A stretch of DNA of 64,000 nt, from contig JAKVCX010000004.1 in assembly GCA_022448525.1 (NCBI GenBank), positions 62,001-126,000 of the forward strand, in the 5' to 3' direction. Each line of letters begins with the position of its first letter. The first letter of the stretch is position 1. The notes beneath the pieces were generated by a model. It did not search any database. It saw only the letters and a program-made list of their open reading frames with translations, and was not told the origin of the DNA. A program made the translations under genes and the position numbers. Shown here piece by piece: positions 54,244-60,768 of the stretch. Origin of the DNA: Tenacibaculum sp. GTDB taxonomy: Bacteria > Bacteroidota > Bacteroidia > Flavobacteriales > Flavobacteriaceae.

Positions 54244-54263
54244 ATGTAAGCTAGCTTACATTT
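54242..54263. promoter_or_regulatory. 22-bp perfect palindrome with CRP-site geometry
   Basis: AAATGTAAGCT/AGCTTACATTT is perfectly symmetric and contains TGTAA-GCTAGC-TTACA (5-6-5 spacing as in CRP sites). Its centre is about 41 bases upstream of the transcription start predicted from the -7 box at 54282-54289, the class II activator position. It could also fold as a hairpin at the end of the regulator transcript. Confidence 0.6.
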
Positions 54264-54281
54264 TATAAAAATCTCTTGGAA

Positions 54282-54289
54282 TAATTTTG
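54282..54289 (+). promoter_or_regulatory. -7 box of the repeat lipoprotein gene
   Basis: TAATTTTG fits TAnnTTTG, with a leader of about 23 bases. No -33 TTTG is visible, which fits a promoter that needs an activator. Confidence 0.5.
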
Positions 54290-54315
54290 TATAAACCGTT
54301 ATATAAAATACAACC

Positions 54316-56040
54316 ATGAGAAAATTACTATTAGGATTTTTAGCCTTAACACTAACATTTACATCATGTGATGATGATGATAATGTTATCATAACAGAAG
54401 GAGGAACGTTGAGTGGTGGGCCATTTACATTTTTTGTTGATGGTAAAGCTGATAACGTTTCAGGAATAACTCTTACTGGAGATATTAAAGGAGCAAACAC
54501 TACTTATGTAATAACAGATGACGCTGGTAATATTTTAGGATTACCACCAACATTAGAAGCTGTAGAAGGAGTAAATTTTGATGGAGCTGGTGTAGGTGTA
54601 TGTTTAATTTGGCATTTAGCTTACGAAGACGGATTAGAAGGTGCAGAAGTTGGTCAAAATGCAAATGATTTAAGAGGAAACTTTGATCTTTCAAACTCAA
54701 TTACTGTTAATAGAAATGGAGGTCCTGTTGCAGGTATGCTTACTGGTGGACCATTTAATTTTTGTGTAGATGGAACAGCTGATAATGTTTCAGGTGTTGC
54801 TGTTACTGGTTCTCCTGTCGGAACAAATAGTTCTTTTATCGTAACTGATGATATGGGAAATATTTTAGGATTACCTCCAACATTAGCTGCATTAGAAGGT
54901 GTAGATTTTGATGGAGCAGGAGCAGGAACGTGTTTAATTTGGTATATCCGTTATGAAGATGGTTTACAAGGATTAGCTATGGGGCAAAATGCCAATAATT
55001 TAACTGGAGTTTTTAGTTTATCGAATTCTATTGAAGTTATCAGAGCTAAAACAGAAGCTGGAACATTAACAGGTGGTCCATTCAAATTTGGTGTTGGTGA
55101 TGGTGTTGCAGATAATGTTTCTGGAATTGCAGTTACGGGTTCACCATCAGGTTCAAATAGTACATTTATTGTAACTGATGATATGGGTAATATTTTAGGA
55201 TTACCAGCAACAATGTCAGATTTAGAAGGAGTAAACTTTGAAGGAGCAGGAGTTGGAAGATGTTTAATCTGGTATTTACGTTACGAAGATGGAATTCAAG
55301 GATTAGCAATGGGACAAAATGCAAATAACTTAGTTGGTTGTTTCGATTTGTCTAATGAAATTATAGTGGATAGAGTAGCGGCTCCGGTAGCTGGAACTTT
55401 AACTGGTGGTCCATTCAAGTTTACTGTTGATGGTACGGCCGATAATGTTTCAGGAGTAGCTGTAACAGGTTCGCCAGTAGGTACAAATAGTTCATTTATA
55501 GTTACAGACGATACTGGTAATATTTTAGGATTGCCTCCAACATTATCAGATTTAGAAGGGGTTAATTTTGATGGAGCTGGTGCAGGAACTTGTTTAATTT
55601 GGTATATCCGCTATGAAGATGGAATTCAAGGATTAGCAATGGGACAAAATGCAAATAACTTAAGTGGTTTATTTAGTCTTTCAAATTCGATTGAAGTTTT
55701 ACGTTGCTCTCCAACTGAGGCAGGAACTTTAAATGGTGGTCCATTTAATTTTACTGTAGACGGAACAGCTGATAATGTTTCAGGAATAACTTTAACAGGA
55801 ACACCTGTTGGAGCAAATAGTTCTTTTATTGTCACAGATGATATGGGTAATATTTTAGGTTTACCATCAACAATGGCAGCATTAGAAGGTGTAAACTTTG
55901 ATGGAGCCGGAGTAGGAGTATGTTTAATCTGGTATATCCGTTATGAAGACGGGTTAGAAGGACTAGAAATGGGAAGAAACGCCAATGATTTAAAAGGATG
56001 TTTCGACCTCTCAAATTCGATAACAGTTAATAGAAACTAG
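54316..56040 (+). CDS. Lipoprotein made of five tandem 110-residue repeats
   Basis: The 574-residue surface lipoprotein has lipobox FTSC (Cys18) followed by DDDDN. The rest is five repeats with a period of exactly 110 residues: DNVSG occurs at 46, 156, 266, 376 and 486. Each unit has TGGPFxF at its start, FIVTDDMGNILGLPPT in the middle, then EGVNFDGAG, CLIWYIRYEDG, MGQNANNL and FDLSNSI. Each carries a Cys in CLIWY; some add a second before DLSN. I recognise this as a module seen in flavobacterial exported proteins, without a known function. The preceding gene encodes a Crp/Fnr regulator that may control it. Confidence 0.88.
   Translation: MRKLLLGFLALTLTFTSCDDDDNVIITEGGTLSGGPFTFFVDGKADNVSGITLTGDIKGANTTYVITDDAGNILGLPPTLEAVEGVNFDGAGVGVCLIWHLAYEDGLEGAEVGQNANDLRGNFDLSNSITVNRNGGPVAGMLTGGPFNFCVDGTADNVSGVAVTGSPVGTNSSFIVTDDMGNILGLPPTLAALEGVDFDGAGAGTCLIWYIRYEDGLQGLAMGQNANNLTGVFSLSNSIEVIRAKTEAGTLTGGPFKFGVGDGVADNVSGIAVTGSPSGSNSTFIVTDDMGNILGLPATMSDLEGVNFEGAGVGRCLIWYLRYEDGIQGLAMGQNANNLVGCFDLSNEIIVDRVAAPVAGTLTGGPFKFTVDGTADNVSGVAVTGSPVGTNSSFIVTDDTGNILGLPPTLSDLEGVNFDGAGAGTCLIWYIRYEDGIQGLAMGQNANNLSGLFSLSNSIEVLRCSPTEAGTLNGGPFNFTVDGTADNVSGITLTGTPVGANSSFIVTDDMGNILGLPSTMAALEGVNFDGAGVGVCLIWYIRYEDGLEGLEMGRNANDLKGCFDLSNSITVNRN
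54400..56037 (+). repeat. Five in-frame 330-bp tandem repeats
   Basis: Units begin near 54400, 54730, 55060, 55390 and 55720. Equal spacing and close similarity mean copy number could change by recombination. The third unit has one residue fewer before GGPF and one more after it. Confidence 0.85.
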
Positions 56041-56058
56041 TTATAATTCCGAGTTTTC

Positions 56059-56097
56059 GAAGTGCAGTTGGTTTATCTGGCTGCACTTCTTTATTTT
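56059..56097 (+). terminator. Terminator of the repeat lipoprotein gene
   Basis: Stem GAAGTGCAG/CTGCACTTC (56059-56067 with 56081-56089) and a T-rich tail. A GTG start at 56062 proposed for the next gene would lie inside this stem and is rejected. Confidence 0.8.
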
Positions 56098-56103
56098 TAC
56101 GAA

Positions 56104-56787
56104 ATGATAGAATTTTTAAATACTATTTCATCAAAAGCTTTAAAAGTTGTTGATGAAAATATTTCGTTAAAAGAGTATACACCAATTTCCATATCATCTG
56201 AAAATAAGACACTAGCTTCATTTGATGTCTCATCGTCTTCAGAATGGGAGTCATTTTTAGATGAATATTTAAAAAGTAAAAAAGCAAAAGTTGCTTTTGG
56301 TGGGTATATTGAAGAAAGAGATATTTACAAAAGGAGCGCATATTTCAATACAAATGATGAAGAGGAAAGAAATATTCATCTTGGTTTAGATTTATGGTGT
56401 AATGCTGGAACAAATGTTCTTTCGGTCTTGGATGGGGAAATCCATAGTTTTAAGAATAACTTAAATCATGGAGATTATGGCCCAACAATTATTGTTAAAC
56501 ATGCTGTAGAACAAAAAGAGTTTTACTCGTTATATGGTCATTTATCCGTTGAATCTTTAGATCATATTAAAGTTGGTCAGAGAGTGAAACAAGGTGAAGT
56601 AATAGCTACTCTAGGAAAAAGTGAGGTAAATGGAGATTATGCTCCTCATTTACATTTTCAACTTATTATTGATATTGAAAATTACGAAGGAGATTATCCA
56701 GGTGTCACCTCTAAGAAAGATCTCGATTTCTATAAAAGAAATTGCCCAAATCCAAATTTACTCTTAAAATTGCCAAATGAAATATAG
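56104..56787 (+). CDS. M23 (LytM-type) peptidase domain protein without signal peptide
   Basis: The 227-residue protein has a C-terminal LytM domain: NIHLGLDLWCNAGTNVLSVLDGEIHS (first zinc His and Asp), GDYGPTIIVKH, YSLYGHLSVE, GQRVKQGEVIATLGKS and APHLHFQLI (HxH). All zinc ligands appear present, so it should be an active endopeptidase. No signal peptide or membrane helix is seen at the N-terminus from the ATG at 56104, which is odd for a cell-wall enzyme. Its end overlaps the DUF6495 gene by 11 bases. Confidence 0.87.
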   Translation: MIEFLNTISSKALKVVDENISLKEYTPISISSENKTLASFDVSSSSEWESFLDEYLKSKKAKVAFGGYIEERDIYKRSAYFNTNDEEERNIHLGLDLWCNAGTNVLSVLDGEIHSFKNNLNHGDYGPTIIVKHAVEQKEFYSLYGHLSVESLDHIKVGQRVKQGEVIATLGKSEVNGDYAPHLHFQLIIDIENYEGDYPGVTSKKDLDFYKRNCPNPNLLLKLPNEI

Positions 56788-57244
56788 ACAATTAACAAAG
56801 GAGCAGTTTGAATCGTTACATGAGGAGTTTTCTAAGTTTTTAGCAACTCAAAGTATCGATGTAAATGAATGGACAACCATAAAAAACGAAAATCCATCTT
56901 TAGCGGAAGAGGAGATGAATTTGTTTAGCGATGTAGTTTGGGAGGATGTTTTAACAAGAACAAAATATTTAGAACACTTTTCTCCAAAAACAATTAATTT
57001 GTTTAAGTGTAATGACACAGAAATGAAAAGAATTGTTGTCAAAGTAGATAAAGATATTGACTTATTAACAGAAAATGGTTATACTTGGTTGATAGAAAAC
57101 TATAATAATCAGGAGGTTTCGTTTTTACAAGGCTCAAAAAAGTATTCCGAAGAAAGGAATCCAGAAATTTTTGATCTTATAGAAAAAGGGAGCTCTATTT
57201 CGAACGGTGAATTATTCACTTTTTTTGAAAAAATTATTAGTTAA
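56777..57244 (+). CDS. DUF6495 family protein
   Basis: The 155-residue cytoplasmic protein starts MKYRQLTKEQFESLHEEFSKFLA and contains EEMNLFSDVVWEDVLTRTKYLEHFS and INLFKCNDTEMKRI, which I associate with DUF6495 of Bacteroidetes. Its function is unknown. The 11-base overlap with the M23 gene points to translational coupling and a shared task. Confidence 0.78.
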   Translation: MKYRQLTKEQFESLHEEFSKFLATQSIDVNEWTTIKNENPSLAEEEMNLFSDVVWEDVLTRTKYLEHFSPKTINLFKCNDTEMKRIVVKVDKDIDLLTENGYTWLIENYNNQEVSFLQGSKKYSEERNPEIFDLIEKGSSISNGELFTFFEKIIS

Positions 57245-57311
57245 TTGTCAACAAAATTTAGTTTTGGTCTAACTTTTGTTTATTTTTGAAGAGAAACACA
57301 ATCTGTATACA

Positions 57312-57692
57312 ATGAAAAAAATAGTATTTGCATTTTTTTTAGGTCTATTTTCTTTTGCAGTTAATGCTCAAGACGTAGAAGGAATTCTAACTTCTGGAAA
57401 GTGGTTTATTGAATCCGTACAAGAGAAGGGTGAAGAACCAGAATTATCATCTAACAAAACGGATGAATGGTTATTATTCACTAAAGATGGAAAAGTTGAA
57501 GAATCACACTTTGGTGAATTAGAAACTTTTTCTTGGAATTATGATAAACTAAAGAAAATGATCAAAATCTCAGGCTCTGAAACTATTTTTCACAGAATCA
57601 TTGAAATTTCTAGTGATAAATTAATAGTTGAAGTAGTAGAAGATGTTAAGGGTGCAGCAGAAGACAATCTAATGATTACATACGTTAAATAA
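57312..57692 (+). CDS. Small exported lipocalin-like protein
   Basis: From ATG 57312 the protein has 126 residues with a signal peptide (MKKIVFAFFLGLFSFAVNAQ). The mature part shows alternating beta-strands typical of lipocalin-like domains in this phylum: SGKWFIESVQ, DEWLLFTKDGKVEES, FSWNYDKLKKMIKI and SDKLIVEVV. A ligand cannot be named. An ATG at 57276 would put a polar extension before the signal peptide and is rejected. Confidence 0.75.
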   Translation: MKKIVFAFFLGLFSFAVNAQDVEGILTSGKWFIESVQEKGEEPELSSNKTDEWLLFTKDGKVEESHFGELETFSWNYDKLKKMIKISGSETIFHRIIEISSDKLIVEVVEDVKGAAEDNLMITYVK

Positions 57693-58376
57693 TTAATGCG
57701 AAAGCATTTGTAATAACTTATCTGTCCCCAAGGTAGCAACGTCTTTAATAATAGTTAAATTATTAAAGGCGTTTTTGTTTACAGATGGATTTGGATCAAT
57801 AAAGTAAATCGGAGTTCCTTCTTTAACAAAATTAATTAAACTTGCTGCAGGGTATACTTGCATTGAAGTTCCAATAATCACTAGGATATCTGCTTGTTCG
57901 GTAATGCCAACCGCTTTTTCTAACATAGGTACATCTTCTCCGAACCAAACAATGTGTGGTCTTAATTGTGATCCATCTTCGGCTAAATCACCTAGCTTAA
58001 TGTCTTTATCATGGAATGTAACATAACTATTAACAGCAGAACTGCGTGCTTTTAATAATTCGCCATGTAAATGTAATATTCTTGAACTCTCTGCACGTTC
58101 ATGTAAGTCATCCACATTTTGTGTTATAATATGAACTTCATAATTCTTTTCTAACTCTTTTAAATTATGATGTGCTTTATTTGGTAATACCTCACTTAAT
58201 TGATTTCTTCGTTTGTTGTAAAAATCTAAAACAAGTTCAGGATTATTTCTAAATCCTTGAGGAGATGCAACTTCCATAATATCATGACCTTCCCATAATC
58301 CATTTGCATCTCTAAATGTATTGATTCCACTTTCTGCGCTCATTCCTGCGCCTGTTAACACAACTAATTTTTTCAT
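57693..58376 (-). CDS. Sirtuin-type NAD-dependent deacylase lacking the zinc cysteines
   Basis: The 227-residue SIR2-family protein has LTGAGMSAESGINTFRDANGLW (NAD site, read in two parts), ITQNVDDLHE, the catalytic His in LHLHGEL, LRPHIVWFGEDV and VIIGTSMQVYPA. The YxxR motif of class III desuccinylases/demalonylases is present (FYNKRR). The usual four zinc-binding Cys between HGEL and RPHIVWFGE are all absent. ATG 58376 is chosen because MKKLVVLTGAG is the family start; an earlier ATG at 58412 would overlap the divergent trmH start. Confidence 0.9.
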   Translation of the reverse strand: MKKLVVLTGAGMSAESGINTFRDANGLWEGHDIMEVASPQGFRNNPELVLDFYNKRRNQLSEVLPNKAHHNLKELEKNYEVHIITQNVDDLHERAESSRILHLHGELLKARSSAVNSYVTFHDKDIKLGDLAEDGSQLRPHIVWFGEDVPMLEKAVGITEQADILVIIGTSMQVYPAASLINFVKEGTPIYFIDPNPSVNKNAFNNLTIIKDVATLGTDKLLQMLSH

Positions 58377-58410
58377 CAGTCTAAAATAATAATTTTTATA
58401 TGTTTGCCAC

Positions 58411-59079
58411 ATGATAGATGAAAAGTTATTAGAGTATTTAGAAGGTTTTGTAACAGAGAATAGAAAACAAACTTTTAAGGAGGTATTAGAAAATAGAACT
58501 AGACACTTTTCTGTAGTTTTAGAGAATGTTTTTCAACCACACAATGCTAGCGCGGTAGTTAGAAGTTGTGATATATTTGGAATTCAAGATGTATATACTG
58601 TTGAGAATAGTTATATCAATAAAGTGTCGAGAAAAATTGCCAAAGGAAGTCAAAAGTGGTTAGACTTTCATCGTTTTAAAACAGAGAATAAAAACACACA
58701 AGAATGCTATGATGAACTTAAGAAAGACGGATATCAAGTAATCGCAACAACGCCACATAATGATTCTTGCTTTTTATCTGATTTTGATATTTCTAAGAAA
58801 TCAGCGTTTGTCTTTGGTGTTGAAAAAGAAGGAGTTTCTGATTTTATGATGGAAAAAGCTGACGGATTTCTAAAAATTCCAATGGTTGGTTTTACCGAAA
58901 GTTTGAATATTTCTGTAGCCGCAGCTATAATTTTACAAGATGTGACAACTCGTCTACGTAAGTCTGATATTAATTGGAAATTATCTTCATTAGAGCAAAA
59001 AGAAATCTATTCACGTTGGATCGAAAGCTCTATAAAGAATGTAGATAAACATAAAAGTTTTTTCTATAATCAGGAGTAA
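58411..59079 (+). CDS. trmH: TrmH-family tRNA (guanosine-2'-O)-methyltransferase
   Basis: This 222-residue SpoU-class methyltransferase has a C-terminal knot: VLENVFQPHNASAVVRSCDIFGIQDV (motif 1 with the conserved Asn and Arg), VFGVEKEGVSD (motif 2) and IPMVGFTESLNISVAAAIILQD (motif 3). Together these fit TrmH, which methylates the ribose of G18 in tRNA. The start lies 34 bases from the divergent sirtuin gene. Confidence 0.9.
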   Translation: MIDEKLLEYLEGFVTENRKQTFKEVLENRTRHFSVVLENVFQPHNASAVVRSCDIFGIQDVYTVENSYINKVSRKIAKGSQKWLDFHRFKTENKNTQECYDELKKDGYQVIATTPHNDSCFLSDFDISKKSAFVFGVEKEGVSDFMMEKADGFLKIPMVGFTESLNISVAAAIILQDVTTRLRKSDINWKLSSLEQKEIYSRWIESSIKNVDKHKSFFYNQE

Positions 59080-59712
59080 TTATTGTTTGGATTTCTCTTT
59101 AATAATCCTATTATTAGGATAGAATATATTGTATTTGACACCTTGTAGCATTCTTTTTTCGAAATCTATCTCGAGAAATTCACAAACTTTATTTAACGTA
59201 TTCTCTGTATCGTGAATTAGGTCTGAAAAAGTCATATGAAATGAATCATCGTATTGTTTAATTTTATTAATCATCGTTATAGTTTTGTCATACTCATTTT
59301 TAGCTTGACGTAAATTCATTTGTGTTCTACTCAACATACTATTTAGTACCTCTGATTCATCTCTTACAATTGTAATTATTTTTGATTTACGATCTATATA
59401 ATCCTGAATCGAAAGTTTAGAGGTAGGGTAACGCTTGTTGTTATGAAATTTACTTGATTTTATAGTGAGATCAAGATTAAAGATACGATTCATTAAATGG
59501 CCAAATTTACTTGGTCTTTGATGCATTCTGATTTGCCTCCAACAGATTAATTTATTACCACTATATTTTTTTCCTGCGAGTTTTAAAATATCTGTACTTG
59601 TAGATTCAATGAGCATATTAATTTCAGAATGACCACCTAACATAGAAGCTAATAATGTAGTTCCACTTCTTTGACAACCAACTACTAATAATAATTTTGA
59701 AATGTTATTCAT
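59080..59712 (-). CDS. Sulfotransferase-family protein
   Basis: The 210-residue protein has the PAPS-binding 5'-phosphosulfate loop (VGCQRSGTTLLASML, residues 10-24) and the 3'-phosphate-binding block (ITIVRDESEVLNSMLSR). It is shorter than most carbohydrate sulfotransferases but both key motifs are intact. It is probably cytoplasmic and may sulfate a surface glycan. It is the third gene of an apparent topB-glycosyltransferase-sulfotransferase unit, with a gap of 15 bases. Confidence 0.82.
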   Translation of the reverse strand: MNNISKLLLVVGCQRSGTTLLASMLGGHSEINMLIESTSTDILKLAGKKYSGNKLICWRQIRMHQRPSKFGHLMNRIFNLDLTIKSSKFHNNKRYPTSKLSIQDYIDRKSKIITIVRDESEVLNSMLSRTQMNLRQAKNEYDKTITMINKIKQYDDSFHMTFSDLIHDTENTLNKVCEFLEIDFEKRMLQGVKYNIFYPNNRIIKEKSKQ

Positions 59713-59727
59713 TCTGACTTTAAGACT

Positions 59728-60768
59728 TTATAAGTTTTCTAATGTATCAATTAATTCTACAGCTCTTTTTTCAATACTGAAATTATCTACAATTCTTTTT
59801 CTTGCTAGCTTTTGTAATTCATCTTGATTAGGACTTTCTATTGCATTTGTAATCACTTTTTTCACTTCATGAATTTCCTTTTTTAATACAGTAAACCCTG
59901 AATTTCCAATGATTTCAGGTAAAATATTTACGGATGAAACGATTGGAATACAGTTGCACAGCATCGCTTCACAAAGAGATAATCCAAATCCTTCAAAAAT
60001 AGATAATTGAATGTAAAATTTAGATTTATTATATGCTACTTTCAACTCTTCTTGGGAAAGTTTTCCGAGAAAAAAAATATTCTCCGGAATACTTACGTAC
60101 TCGATTTTATCAGATCCTGCAATATAAAAGTTACAGTGAGGATACTCATTCGCCATAGAGATTATTAAATCGCCACCTTTTCGAATAAATTGAGTTTCCG
60201 ATAAAACAGTAATAAAACTATTTTTCTCTTTTTCAATTGATTTAATTGAATTCCAAAAAATATGATTCAAACCATTATGAATAACTCTTATTGGAGTTTT
60301 TAAATTAGGGAAATAATGTTTTATTCCTTGAATATTCTCATTTTCAGTGTAATTACTTTTAGTATAAATTAAAGAATTACTCACAGGAAGCAAGATGGAC
60401 GCTCTGTTATAAGAAAACTCACAGACTTTTTTTACCAAGCTTTTTCTCATGCTTCCATAGTTAATATGATTGATGATTGCGCTATCTGTACCGTGCAAAA
60501 TAATTGCAGTTGGAGTATTGAATATTTTTCCGATTAACGTTGGCAAAACAGACCAATAACCTCCAAATTCAATTAGAATTTTATTTGTTTTTCGAATGTT
60601 TGCTAAAAGAAAGAATAATTGTCGAATGACATATATTGGGTAAAGAGACTTTCTTTTCCAATTATAATCATTTAGTACGATTTCATAGTGTTGTGACAGG
60701 ATTTCAATATCGCTATCAATAAATGAATTTCTATAAGGTGTTACTATAATGATCTGTTCTTTGTCCAT
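59728..60768 (-). CDS. Glycosyltransferase family 4 protein
   Basis: The 346-residue GT-B fold enzyme has an N-terminal acceptor domain (IIIVTPYRNSFIDSD) and a C-terminal donor domain with VLSETQFIRKGGDL, FYIAGSDK, FFLGKLSQEELKVAYNKS and the nucleotide-sugar site FYIQLSIFEGFGLSLCEAMLCNCIPI (E-x7-E type). Sugar and acceptor are unknown. It starts directly after the topB stop codon, which suggests co-transcription with topB even though the functions are unrelated. Confidence 0.87.
   Translation of the reverse strand: MDKEQIIIVTPYRNSFIDSDIEILSQHYEIVLNDYNWKRKSLYPIYVIRQLFFLLANIRKTNKILIEFGGYWSVLPTLIGKIFNTPTAIILHGTDSAIINHINYGSMRKSLVKKVCEFSYNRASILLPVSNSLIYTKSNYTENENIQGIKHYFPNLKTPIRVIHNGLNHIFWNSIKSIEKEKNSFITVLSETQFIRKGGDLIISMANEYPHCNFYIAGSDKIEYVSIPENIFFLGKLSQEELKVAYNKSKFYIQLSIFEGFGLSLCEAMLCNCIPIVSSVNILPEIIGNSGFTVLKKEIHEVKKVITNAIESPNQDELQKLARKRIVDNFSIEKRAVELIDTLENL

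Noticed and set aside
54400..56037. CRISPR-like regular repeats
   Set aside because: The repeats are 330 bp, contiguous, in frame and encode a protein module, with no spacers.
56062..56103. GTG start for the M23 protein
   Set aside because: It lies inside the terminator stem of the upstream gene.
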